Part shown: one piece after another, positions 1 through 6,447 of the stretch
Numbering within the stretch: the stretch's first letter is position 1
Layout of the letters: each line of letters opens with the position of its first letter
From: Sphingobium sp.
GTDB taxonomy: Bacteria; Pseudomonadota; Alphaproteobacteria; Sphingomonadales; Sphingomonadaceae
Direction of reading: 5' to 3'
DNA: 7,181 nt
Assembly: GCA_030148625.1 (NCBI GenBank)
Contig: JASBTC010000425.1
Location: 1 to 7,181, forward strand
Made by a program: the position numbers and the translations under genes
Notes under the pieces: model-generated
What the model was told of the DNA's origin: nothing
Database searches by the model: none
What the model saw: only the letters and a program-made list of their open reading frames with translations

Positions 1-1069
1 GCAGCACACCGTAAGCGTCCGCCGTAAGCATCACGATGTTGCGCGGCACCGGCCCCATATTCTGCTCGGACGCATTGGGGATGAATTCGATCGGATAGGA
101 ACCGCGGCTGTTCTCCGCCAGGCTGTCATCGTCCAGATCGATCTCTCGCGAGACCGGATCGATCACGACATTTTCGAGCACGGTGCCGAAGCGCTTGGTC
201 GTCGCGAAGATCTCGGGCTCAGCCTCGGGCGAGAGGCGAATCATCTTGGCGTAGCAGCCGCCCTCGAAATTGAAGACCGCGGTGTCCGACCAGCCATGTT
301 CGTCGTCGCCGATCAAGGTGCGCGACGCGTCGGCCGAAAGCGTCGTCTTGCCCGTGCCCGACAGGCCGAAGAACACCGCCGTATCGCCCTTGGGGCCGAT
401 ATTGGCCGAGCAATGCATCGGCATGATGCCGTCGACGGGCAGCTTGTAGTTGAGGATGCCGAACACCGATTTCTTCATTTCGCCGGCATAGGCGGTGCCG
501 CCGATCAGGATCAGCTTCTCGGTGAAGTTGACCGCGATCACCGTTTCCGAGCGGCAGCCATGGCGCGCGGGGTCGGCGCGGAAGCTGGGCAGATCGATGA
601 TCGTGAATTCGGGAACGAAGCCACGCAGCACCTCAGCTTCCGGGCGCACGAGCAGCGTCCGGATGAACAGGCTGTGCCACGCGAATTCGGTGACGACGCG
701 CACATTGACGCGATGTTCGGGCTGCGATCCGCCGAACAGATCCTGGACGAACAAGGTCTCCTTGTCGGCGACCACCGCCAGGAAATCAGCCTTGAGCGCC
801 GCGAACTGCTCGGGCGTCATGCCCCGATTGGTGTCGCCCCACCACACGCTCGCTTCGGTCTCGGCATCCCTGACAATGAACTTGTCCTTGGCCGAGCGGC
901 CGGTATGTTTGCCCGTCTCGACGACCAGCGGGCCATCCTTGGCGAGGACACCCTCGCCGCGGCGGACCGCCAGTTCGACCAGCGGCGCGGTGCCCAGATT
1001 CCAGTGGAGTTGGGCGCCCGTCCTGATCCCCTGTGCGTCGAGCGTGAAATCGGGGGTGCGGTCGGTCAA
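1..1069 (-). CDS. pckA: Phosphoenolpyruvate carboxykinase (ATP), 5' part, runs off the left edge
   Basis: Cytosolic gluconeogenic enzyme that converts oxaloacetate + ATP to PEP + CO2 + ADP. The visible 356 codons begin [20 protein letters not shown] and include MHCSANIG (H219, metal-ligand region), the P-loop GLSGTGKT at residues 235-242 and the family signature LIGDDEHGW at 252-260, followed by [10 protein letters not shown]. Bacterial ATP-type enzymes have about 530-540 residues, so roughly the last third lies outside the window; the reading ends at TADAYGVL, which matches the internal TADAFGVL region of E. coli PckA. The start is taken as TTG at 1069-1067 because an AGGAGA Shine-Dalgarno sits 6 nt upstream and the first residues fit the family N-terminus. 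No ATG in this frame lies close upstream. It is transcribed away from chvI; in Agrobacterium pckA is reported as acid-induced, a condition sensed by ChvG/ChvI. Identity is very secure; the exact start is fairly secure. Confidence 0.97.
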   Translation of the reverse strand, partial: MTDRTPDFTLDAQGIRTGAQLHWNLGTAPLVELAVRRGEGVLAKDGPLVVETGKHTGRSAKDKFIVRDAETEASVWWGDTNRGMTPEQFAALKADFLAVVADKETLFVQDLFGGSQPEHRVNVRVVTEFAWHSLFIRTLLVRPEAEVLRGFVPEFTIIDLPSFRADPARHGCRSETVIAVNFTEKLILIGGTAYAGEMKKSVFGILNYKLPVDGIMPMHCSANIGPKGDTAVFFGLSGTGKTTLSADASRTLIGDDEHGWSDTAVFNFEGGCYAKMIRLSPEAEPEIFATTKRFGTVLENVVIDPVSREIDLDDDSLAENSRGSYPIEFIPNASEQNMGPVPRNIVMLTADAYGVL

Positions 1070-1075
1070 CGCGTG

Positions 1076-1081
1076 TCTCCT
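1076..1081 (-). promoter_or_regulatory. Ribosome binding site of pckA
   Basis: Minus-strand AGGAGA followed by six bases (CACGCG) and then the TTG codon. This is the best Shine-Dalgarno in the divergent region and is the main argument for the TTG start of pckA. Confidence 0.75.
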
Positions 1082-1131
1082 GATACAATAAAGCCGCGCC
1101 CTTTCGTCGGGTGCCGGCGTCCGATGCCCCG

Positions 1132-1160
1132 CGCATATCGGCTGCGGATGGCATGGTCAA
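1132..1160 (-). promoter_or_regulatory. Candidate sigma-70-type promoter of pckA
   Basis: On the minus strand, TTGACC (1160-1155) is separated by exactly 17 bases from TATGCG (1137-1132). The -35 matches TTGACA in five of six positions and the -10 keeps TAT of TATAAT. Transcription would begin near 1125, giving an untranslated leader of about 55 nt before the TTG codon. This rests on sequence resemblance only. An AT-rich patch at 1083-1092 also resembles a -10 but lies too close to the Shine-Dalgarno. Confidence 0.45.
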
Positions 1161-1233
1161 ACCTCCGTCCGGCCTGACAGCGCAGTCATGTGCGATTTGC
1201 GGGACGACGCGGCTTGCTCTACACCCCGACGAG

Positions 1234-1252
1234 CTGAATCCTGACGGATCAG
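1234..1252 (+). promoter_or_regulatory. Small inverted repeat in the chvI leader
   Basis: CTGAATCC (1234-1241), a TGAC loop (1242-1245) and GGATCAG (1246-1252) can form a seven-pair stem with one bulged A. It lies directly upstream of the chvI Shine-Dalgarno and may be a leader hairpin or a regulator's operator, possibly for ChvI itself. No clear -35/-10 pair for chvI was found; TTGCGG (1197-1202) with CTACAC (1219-1224) is the best but is weak. Confidence 0.35.
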
Positions 1253-1257
1253 GGGCC

Positions 1258-1263
1258 AGGGAG
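1258..1263 (+). promoter_or_regulatory. Ribosome binding site of chvI
   Basis: AGGGAG lies ten bases upstream of the ATG at 1274. The spacing is slightly long but it is the only purine-rich site there, and it supports the ATG that gives the conserved N-terminus [11 protein letters not shown]. Confidence 0.6.
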
Positions 1264-1273
1264 CTGTTCTCGA

Positions 1274-1978
1274 ATGTCCGCCACGATCGCGCTCGTCGAT
1301 GACGACCGGAATATCCTGACCTCGGTGTCGATCGCCCTCCAAGCCGAGGGTTTCATCACGCGACTCTATACCGATGGCGAGAATGCGCTGAAGGCGCTGA
1401 CCGAGAATCCGCCCGACCTGTGCGTTTTCGACATCAAGATGCCGAAGATGGACGGGCTCGAGCTGCTGCGGCGGCTGCGCGAGAAGAGCAATGTGCCCGT
1501 CATCTTCCTCACGTCGAAGGACGACGAGCTCGACGAAGCGCTCGGCCTCGCCATGGGCGCCGACGATTATATCGCCAAACCCTTTTCCCAGCGCCTGCTG
1601 ATCGCGCGAATCCGCGCGATCCTGCGCCGGACCGAGCTGGCGGCACAGCCCCAGGGCGGCGAAGAGGAGCCGGTGGAACTGCTCGTGCGCGGCCGGCTCG
1701 AAATGGATCCCGCGCGCCATCGCGTCGTCTGGGCCGGCGCCGAAGTCACGCTGACCGTCACCGAATTCATGATCCTCGAATCACTGGCGCGCCGCCCCGG
1801 CGTGGTGAAGTCGCGCGACCAGTTGATGGATGCGGCCTATCAGGAAGACATGTACGTCGACGACCGCACCATCGACAGCCATATCAAGCGCCTGCGCCGC
1901 AAATTCCGCCAGGTGGACGACGCCTTCGACGCCATCGATACGCTCTACGGCCGTGGCTACCGATTTACCGAAGAATAA
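1274..1978 (+). CDS. chvI: Two-component response regulator ChvI (OmpR/PhoB family)
   Basis: Cytosolic transcription factor activated by the kinase encoded next to it. The 234 residues show a receiver domain (about 3-118) with the acidic pocket D9-D10-D11, phospho-acceptor D53 in [11 protein letters not shown]80 in FLTSKDDE and K102 in AKPF. A winged-helix DNA-binding domain follows (about 130-232) with the recognition-helix region [14 protein letters not shown] and the terminal GRGYRF hairpin. Length and N-terminus fit alphaproteobacterial ChvI (also called BvrR or ChvI/ExoS-type regulators), which control envelope composition, acid response and exopolysaccharide. It is the first gene of the plus-strand run and is divergent from pckA, so it could control both directions. 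Its last 26 nt overlap the proposed chvG start. PhoB is the main alternative, but the [15 protein letters not shown] start and the chvG/hprK neighbours favour ChvI. Confidence 0.95.
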   Translation: MSATIALVDDDRNILTSVSIALQAEGFITRLYTDGENALKALTENPPDLCVFDIKMPKMDGLELLRRLREKSNVPVIFLTSKDDELDEALGLAMGADDYIAKPFSQRLLIARIRAILRRTELAAQPQGGEEEPVELLVRGRLEMDPARHRVVWAGAEVTLTVTEFMILESLARRPGVVKSRDQLMDAAYQEDMYVDDRTIDSHIKRLRRKFRQVDDAFDAIDTLYGRGYRFTEE

Positions 1979-3530
1979 CGAGGGCGATCTTTCGCTCGCC
2001 TGGTCGGGTCGGCTGTCGCTGACCCGCAGGATCCTTGCGGTCAACATCTTTGCGCTGGCGCTGCTTGCCGGGGGGTTCTTCTACCTCGACAGCTATCGCG
2101 CGCGCCTGGTCGACAGCCGCCGCGAACAGGTGGCGCGCGAGATCGAGCTGATGGCGCGCGCGCTCGACATCGCCCGTCCGGCGGATCGCGACGGCCTGCT
2201 CCTCTCGCTCGCACGCGAGGGCAATGGCCGGCTGCGGCTCTATGCGACCGACGGCACGCTGGCCGTCGACAGCTGGGTGCTTGGCGGCCCCAATTACACG
2301 CTGCGCGATCCCGACGCGGAGCCATGGGAACGGCATGCGGCACGCTTCCTCGATCGCGCGATCGACGCCGTGGCGGGCGCGGATCGCCCCGCCCCCTATG
2401 TCGAGCCGACCCCGGATCACGGCCAGTCCTGGCGCGAGGTCACGGCCGCCAATGCCAGTCGCGGCGCAAGCACCGCGGTGCGGCTGGCGCCCGATCGAAC
2501 GCTGATGATATCCGCGGCGATCCCGCTGCCCCATGCCGAGCGCGGCACGCTCTTCTATGTCGAGAATGCGCGCGACATCACGCGCATCGTCCGCGCCGAA
2601 CGCTTTCGACTGGGCGTGGTGATCGCCGTCGTCGCCCTGCTCTCCGTCCTGCTCTCGCTGTTCCTCGCGCGCACGATCGTCCGGCCGCTCCGGCGGCTGG
2701 CCTGGGCGGCGGTGCGTGTCCGGCTGGGCCGCGCGCGCGATGTCGAAGTGCCCCGCCTGCCCGAGCGCCGCGACGAGATCGGCATGCTGGCGCGCGCGCT
2801 CGCCGATATGAGCCATGCGCTCAACATGCGGATCGACGCGATCGAGGCGTTCGCCGCCGATGTGACGCATGAGCTAAAGAACCCGCTCGCATCGCTGCGC
2901 TCGGCGGTCGAAGGCCTGCAGACGGTCAAGGATCCGGGGCTTCAGGCGCAGCTCCTCGCGATCGTCCAGGACGATGTCCTCCGGCTCGACCGGCTGATCA
3001 CCGACGTCGCCGAGGCCTCGCGGCTCGACGCGCAATTGTCGCGCGCGCCGTTCGAGCCCGTCGATCTCGGCATATTGATCGAGACCATCTTGAAGAGCCG
3101 CGAGGCGCGCGGCACCGACGGCGCGGTTCCGATCGCCTTTGCCCGCCCGCGCAAGGGCAGCGCGGTGGCGCGCGGCGACGCATCGAAACTGGCGCGCGTC
3201 GTCGAGAATCTGCTCGACAATGCGGTCTCCTTCTCGCCACCCGGCGGGCTGGTGCGGATCGACGCCACGCATTCGGGCGAGCAGATCCTGATCTCGGTCG
3301 AGGATGAGGGGCCCGGCGTGCCCGAGAGCGCGCGCGAAACGATCTTTCGCCGTTTCCACAGCGACCGGCCGGAGAATGACGGGTTCGGCCGCCATTCCGG
3401 CCTGGGACTCTCGATAGCCAACACGATCGTGGACGGGCATAATGGCACCATCGTCGTGCAGGATCGCTCCGATTCCGGCCCCGGCGCCCGCTTCGTCGTG
3501 ACCCTGCCCGCCGTGGAGACACCGGCTTGA
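1953..3530 (+). CDS. chvG: Sensor histidine kinase ChvG
   Basis: Inner-membrane partner kinase of ChvI. From the proposed start it has 525 residues: a short cytoplasmic tail; transmembrane segment 1 at about 27-45; a periplasmic stimulus-sensing region at about 46-219; transmembrane segment 2 at about 220-239; a HAMP linker; the H-box [17 protein letters not shown] with H306; the N-box ENLLDNA with N423; the G1 box DEGPGVP from D451; the FRRFH F-box; and the G2 box GLGLS from G483. All catalytic motifs are intact. The start is taken as GTG 1953, inside the end of chvI. The only in-frame ATG (1830) would add 41 residues that are out-of-frame chvI sequence with no family resemblance. No Shine-Dalgarno precedes the GTG, so coupling to chvI translation is likely. 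In rhizobia the periplasmic protein ExoR represses ChvG; no such gene is visible here. Function is secure, start moderately so. Confidence 0.94.
   Translation: MATDLPKNNEGDLSLAWSGRLSLTRRILAVNIFALALLAGGFFYLDSYRARLVDSRREQVAREIELMARALDIARPADRDGLLLSLAREGNGRLRLYATDGTLAVDSWVLGGPNYTLRDPDAEPWERHAARFLDRAIDAVAGADRPAPYVEPTPDHGQSWREVTAANASRGASTAVRLAPDRTLMISAAIPLPHAERGTLFYVENARDITRIVRAERFRLGVVIAVVALLSVLLSLFLARTIVRPLRRLAWAAVRVRLGRARDVEVPRLPERRDEIGMLARALADMSHALNMRIDAIEAFAADVTHELKNPLASLRSAVEGLQTVKDPGLQAQLLAIVQDDVLRLDRLITDVAEASRLDAQLSRAPFEPVDLGILIETILKSREARGTDGAVPIAFARPRKGSAVARGDASKLARVVENLLDNAVSFSPPGGLVRIDATHSGEQILISVEDEGPGVPESARETIFRRFHSDRPENDGFGRHSGLGLSIANTIVDGHNGTIVVQDRSDSGPGARFVVTLPAVETPA
3515..3518 (+). 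promoter_or_regulatory. Ribosome binding site deciding the hprK TTG start
   Basis: GGAG inside the last codons of chvG, eight bases ahead of the TTG at 3527. The site supports a non-ATG start for hprK. Confidence 0.55.
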
Positions 3531-3961
3531 CCCCGCTTTCGACCGAATTGCTGCATGCCTCGACCGTCGCGATTGGCGGCCGCGCCGTGCTGATCGAGGG
3601 CGTGTCCGGATCGGGCAAGTCGGATCTCGCGCTGCGGCTGATCGATCGCGGGGCGGAACTGGTGAGCGACGATTATACGCTGGTGCAGCGCCTTCCCCAG
3701 GGGCTCACCGCCGCCGCGGCGCCCAATATCGCCGGCAAGATCGAGGTCCGCGGGATCGGCATCGTCGAACTGCCCTATCGCGAGAATGTGCCGGTCGCGC
3801 TGCTCGTCACGCTGAGCGCGCCGCCCGAGCGGTTGCCCGAGCCCGGGCGCAGCCGATCGATCATGGGAATCGAGGTGCCCTGCATCATCCTTGCGGGACT
3901 CGAGGCATCGGCGCCGCTCAAGGTCGAGTTCGCGCTCGGCCAGCTCGGCGCCGGGCGATGA
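3527..3961 (+). CDS. hprK: HPr kinase/phosphorylase, short alphaproteobacterial form
   Basis: Phosphorylates, and probably dephosphorylates, HPr on its regulatory serine; the likely target is the ptsH product encoded downstream. At 144 residues it is about half the roughly 310 residues of Firmicutes HprK and consists only of the C-terminal catalytic domain, the usual form in Alphaproteobacteria. Visible motifs are the P-loop GVSGSGKS (25-32), the catalytic acidic segment LVSDDY (D48, D49) and the HprK signature GKIEVRGIGI (70-79). TTG 3527-3529 is used as start: the TGA stop of chvG lies at 3528-3530, so stop and start overlap as TTGA, with GGAG eight bases upstream. The end overlaps rapZ as ATGA. 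Expression is therefore probably coupled on both sides. Whether this minimal form keeps both activities cannot be judged from sequence. Confidence 0.94.
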   Translation: MTPLSTELLHASTVAIGGRAVLIEGVSGSGKSDLALRLIDRGAELVSDDYTLVQRLPQGLTAAAAPNIAGKIEVRGIGIVELPYRENVPVALLVTLSAPPERLPEPGRSRSIMGIEVPCIILAGLEASAPLKVEFALGQLGAGR

Positions 3962-4884
3962 CCGAAGCGCCGCGCCCCAAACGGATCCTGCTCGTCACCG
4001 GCATGTCCGGTGCGGGCAAGTCGACGGTGATGAACTGCCTGGAGGACATGGGCTGGGAAGCGGTCGAGAATCTGCCGCTCGGCCTGCTCGACCGGCTGCT
4101 CGCAGCGCCCCAGGCCCTGGATGCCCAGGGCGACGATCGTCCGCTCGCGCTCGGCATCGACAGCCGCACGCGCGGATTCGATCCCGACCGAATCATCATG
4201 CGCATCAAGCAGTTGCGCGAGCTTCATGGCCATGATGTCGAGACGTTGTTCCTCGATTGCGCCGGCGCCGAGCTCGAGCGCCGTTTTTCCGAGACGCGGC
4301 GGCGTCACCCGATGGCGCAGGATCGTCCGGTCTCCGACGGAATCGCGCGCGAACGCGAGCTGATGGGGCCGCTGCGCCACTGGGCCGAGCATGTCATCGA
4401 CACGACCGAGACCCAGTCCAACGAACTGCAGCAACAGGTTCGGGCGCGATTCGGCGGCACCCGCCCGGAGGAGCCGACGATCACCGTCATGTCCTTCGGC
4501 TATTCGCGCGGCGTTCCGCGCAGCGCCGATCTGTTGTTCGACATGCGATTTCTGCGCAATCCGCATTGGGATCTGGCGCTGCGACCAAAAACCGGCCTGG
4601 ATGAGGCAGTGGGCGCCTATGTCGCCAAGGATCCCGCTTATGATCAGGCGCTGCGGCAGATCGAATCGCTGCTGCTCCTCCTCCTCCCGCGCTATGCGCA
4701 GGAGGGAAAATCCTATCTTACCATCGCATTCGGCTGCACCGGCGGGCGCCATCGCTCGGTCCATGTCACCGAACGCGTGGCCGCAAGGTTGCGCTATGCG
4801 GGTTTTTCCCTCACGGTCGCCCACCGCGATCTGGCCTCTAAACCGCTGGACGCGATGGAGGGAGCGCCGAAAGCTGGCTCATGA
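3958..4884 (+). CDS. rapZ: RapZ-family nucleotide-binding protein (RNase adapter / GlcN6P sensor family)
   Basis: A 308-residue protein of the RapZ/YvcJ family. The N-terminal P-loop domain carries GMSGAGKS (15-22) and IDSRTRGFD. The C-terminal RapZ domain contains MSFGYSRGVPRSADLLFDMR, FLRNPHWD and the hallmark GCTGGRHRS (259-267), equivalent to the E. coli GCTGGKHRS loop. In E. coli this loop is involved in binding glucosamine-6-phosphate, and the protein delivers the sRNA GlmZ to RNase E, thereby setting GlmS level and peptidoglycan precursor supply. GlmY/GlmZ are enterobacterial, so the RNA partner here is unknown. ATG 3958 overlaps the hprK stop (ATGA); the upstream GGGCG is a poor Shine-Dalgarno, which suggests coupling. 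In E. coli rapZ lies between ptsN and npr, so an association with regulatory PTS genes recurs here. Family assignment is very secure; the molecular role in this organism is open. Confidence 0.94.
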   Translation: MTEAPRPKRILLVTGMSGAGKSTVMNCLEDMGWEAVENLPLGLLDRLLAAPQALDAQGDDRPLALGIDSRTRGFDPDRIIMRIKQLRELHGHDVETLFLDCAGAELERRFSETRRRHPMAQDRPVSDGIARERELMGPLRHWAEHVIDTTETQSNELQQQVRARFGGTRPEEPTITVMSFGYSRGVPRSADLLFDMRFLRNPHWDLALRPKTGLDEAVGAYVAKDPAYDQALRQIESLLLLLLPRYAQEGKSYLTIAFGCTGGRHRSVHVTERVAARLRYAGFSLTVAHRDLASKPLDAMEGAPKAGS

Positions 4885-4907
4885 GTTTCAAAAGCAGGTC
4901 TGGATAG

Positions 4908-5312
4908 ATGATCGGATTGGTGTTGGTTACCCATGGCCTTCTGGCGAAGGAGTTCGTGGTCGCCATGGAGCATGTCGTTGGCCCGCAGGAGGCTATTCAG
5001 CCGATCTGCATCGGCCCGGACGATGACATGGACGTGCGCCGCAAGGATATCGCGCGCGCGATCGCCGAAGTCGATCGCGGCGATGGCGTCATCCTGCTGA
5101 CCGACCTGTTCGGCGGCACGCCGTCGAATCTGGCGATCTCGCTGATGAAGACCGGCCATACCGAAGTGATCGCGGGCGTGAACCTGCCGATGCTGATTCG
5201 GCTTGAAGGGGCAAGACGAACGATGAAGGTGAAGGATGCCGTGGCCGCCGCGCGCGAAGCGGGGCGCAAATATATCAGTGTCGCCTCCGAAGTGCTGGGC
5301 GAATCGGTTTGA
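4908..5312 (+). CDS. manX: PTS EIIA component, mannose (EIIA-Man) family
   Basis: A 134-residue single-domain phosphocarrier that accepts a phosphoryl group from HPr. The N-terminus MIGLVLVTHG puts the phosphorylatable histidine at H9 (H10 in E. coli EIIA-Man). The active-site partner aspartate is D66 in TDLFGGTPSN, a family hallmark. The length is that of an isolated EIIA-Man domain; no IIB, IIC or IID domains follow, so a regulatory rather than a transport role is likely, as proposed for other Alphaproteobacteria. ATG 4908 lies 23 bases after the rapZ stop and has AGG nine bases upstream. Its stop overlaps the TTG start of ptsH. Annotation pipelines often label it 'PTS fructose or mannose IIA', but the sequence gives no sugar specificity. 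Confidence 0.94.
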   Translation: MIGLVLVTHGLLAKEFVVAMEHVVGPQEAIQPICIGPDDDMDVRRKDIARAIAEVDRGDGVILLTDLFGGTPSNLAISLMKTGHTEVIAGVNLPMLIRLEGARRTMKVKDAVAAAREAGRKYISVASEVLGESV

Positions 5313-5581
5313 CCCCGATCGCGCGCACCGTCCTGATCACGAACAGGCGCGGGCTGCATGCGCGCGCCAGCGCCAAGTTCGTCACGCTCGCCAGCCAGCA
5401 GAGCGCGGCTGTCGAGGTCGAGAAGGACGGATCGGCGGTCACCGGCACGTCGATCATGGGCCTGATGATGCTGGGCGCGGCGATGGGCGACAGCGTCACC
5501 ATCCGCGCCAAGGGCGACGGCGCCGAAAAGGCGGTGCAATTGCTGGCGGAACTCGTCGAAGCGAAATTCGGCGAAGAATGA
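5309..5581 (+). CDS. ptsH: Phosphocarrier protein HPr
   Basis: A 90-residue HPr. The active-site histidine is H17 in RRGLHARASAKF (H15 in E. coli numbering); it takes phosphate from EI and passes it to EIIA. The regulatory serine is S48 in TSIMGLMMLG, closely matching the Ser46 context SIMGVMSLG of Firmicutes HPr, which is the substrate site of HPr kinase. An HprK-type control circuit with the upstream hprK is therefore supported from both sides. The start is TTG 5309-5311, overlapping the manX stop as TTGA. Only a weak GGGCGA lies upstream, so coupling to manX is likely. The first nine bases (TTGACCCCG) are identical to those of hprK. No enzyme I gene lies in the window; EI or EI-Ntr must be encoded elsewhere. 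Confidence 0.95.
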   Translation: MTPIARTVLITNRRGLHARASAKFVTLASQQSAAVEVEKDGSAVTGTSIMGLMMLGAAMGDSVTIRAKGDGAEKAVQLLAELVEAKFGEE

Positions 5582-5592
5582 GCCTTTGATCG

Positions 5593-6396
5593 ATGCCGCG
5601 CGAGATTACCGGATTCTCGAACGAGACCGTCAAACGCGTCCGTTCGCTGCGCGACAAGAAGCATCGCCGGCAGGAAGGGCTGTTCCTGGCCGAGGGCCTG
5701 CGCATCCTGGCTGAGGCCGAAGAGGCCGGATTTCTGCCCGAAATGCTGTTCTACGCGCGCGATTCGGCCGATCACCCGATCGTGCGCCGGCTGATCGCGA
5801 CCATCGAGGCGGCGGGCGGCGACGTGATCGAGACGATCCCGGACATTCTCCACAAGCTGTCGGGCAAGGAGAATCCGCAAGCCGTGATCGGCGTCTATCG
5901 CGAACGCCCGACCCCGCTTGATGCCATCGACCGGACCAGCGCGAATATCTGGCTGGTGGCGCAGGCGCTGCGCGATCCCGGCAATCTCGGCACGATGCTG
6001 CGCACCGGCGACGCGGTCGGCGCCGGCGGACTGATCCTGATCGACGATTGTGTCGATCCCTTCTCGGTCGAGGCGGTGCGCGCGAGCATGGGCGCATTGT
6101 TCACGCAGCAGATCGCCACGGCGCGCTGGGCGGATTTCATCGCATGGCTGCGGACCGGGCCGGGATTGCTCGTGGGCACCAGCCTCAATGCCAGCCATGA
6201 TTATCAGGCGCCGCGCTACGAACGGCCGACCTTCATCCTCACCGGCAACGAAGCGCGCGGCCTGCCCGCCGACTATGAGGCCGAATGCGATCTGCTGGTG
6301 AAGATGCCGATGCTCGGCAAGGCCGACAGCCTCAACGCCGCGGTCGCGACGGCGGTGATGGCCTATGAAGTGCTGAACCAGCATCGCAAGGGGTGA
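5593..6396 (+). CDS. TrmH/SpoU-family RNA 2'-O-ribose methyltransferase
   Basis: A 267-residue SPOUT methyltransferase that uses S-adenosylmethionine to methylate a ribose in rRNA or tRNA. The N-terminal part (about 1-105; RDKKHRRQEGLFLAEGLRIL) resembles the L30e-like SpoU substrate-binding domain. The knotted catalytic domain shows motif 1 RDPGNLGTMLRT (N131, R137), motif 2 SMGALF (S165) and motif 3 TGNEARGLP (217-225) plus MPMLGKADSLNAAVA (238 onward, N248). All expected conserved residues are present. ATG 5593 lies 11 bases after the ptsH stop without a good Shine-Dalgarno. The target nucleotide cannot be told from sequence: RlmB-like and TsnR-like members share these motifs, so I give no gene symbol. 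It is the last gene of the close-packed run; its link to the PTS genes may be positional only. Confidence 0.92.
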   Translation: MPREITGFSNETVKRVRSLRDKKHRRQEGLFLAEGLRILAEAEEAGFLPEMLFYARDSADHPIVRRLIATIEAAGGDVIETIPDILHKLSGKENPQAVIGVYRERPTPLDAIDRTSANIWLVAQALRDPGNLGTMLRTGDAVGAGGLILIDDCVDPFSVEAVRASMGALFTQQIATARWADFIAWLRTGPGLLVGTSLNASHDYQAPRYERPTFILTGNEARGLPADYEAECDLLVKMPMLGKADSLNAAVATAVMAYEVLNQHRKG

Positions 6397-6399
6397 TTA

Positions 6400-6413
6400 T
6401 CCCGACAGCGGGA
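6400..6413 (+). terminator. Short hairpin after the methyltransferase gene
   Basis: TCCCG, a four-base loop ACAG, and CGGGA form a five-pair stem starting three bases after the stop codon. No T-run follows, so it is at best a weak or factor-assisted terminator or a transcript-end stabiliser. Confidence 0.3.
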
Positions 6414-6418
6414 GGGAA

Positions 6419-6430
6419 CTTCGATCGAAG
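6419..6430. promoter_or_regulatory. Perfect 12-bp palindrome upstream of the lipoprotein gene
   Basis: CTTCGATCGAAG is a perfect dyad centred 23 bases before the ATG at 6448, in a spacer of only 51 bp. It could be an operator of a dimeric regulator for the lipoprotein gene, or chance in a genome where CGATCG-like words are frequent. No convincing -35/-10 pair accompanies it. Confidence 0.3.
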
Positions 6431-6447
6431 CTCGTTGTTCAACCGAT

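Noticed and set aside
296..1177. Long plus-strand open frame of 293 codons opposite pckA
   Set aside because: It is antisense to a frame with complete PckA motifs. Its product has no recognisable domain and is rich in R, A, D and H, typical of a shadow in GC-rich DNA.
1111..1302. Small plus-strand frame across the pckA-chvI control region
   Set aside because: It has no ribosome binding site, overlaps the real chvI start in another frame and contains the candidate pckA promoter.
1830..1952. N-terminal extension of chvG from ATG 1830
   Set aside because: The extra residues are out-of-frame chvI coding sequence, and the known ChvG N-terminus begins shortly before the first membrane segment.
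1965..2870. Minus-strand open frame of 301 codons opposite chvG
   Set aside because: It is a shadow of the sensor kinase; the product shows no membrane segments or known motifs.
3527..3555. TTGACC at the hprK and ptsH starts as internal -35 elements
   Set aside because: The hexamers 17 bases downstream (GCTGCA and CCTGAT) do not resemble a -10, so the start-codon explanation is simpler.
3775..4824. Long minus-strand open frame of 349 codons opposite hprK and rapZ
   Set aside because: It is antisense to two motif-complete genes and has no domain resemblance or ribosome binding site.
5275..6384. Long minus-strand open frame of 369 codons opposite ptsH and the methyltransferase
   Set aside because: It covers genes with intact catalytic motifs on the other strand. 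Long antisense frames are expected with this codon usage.
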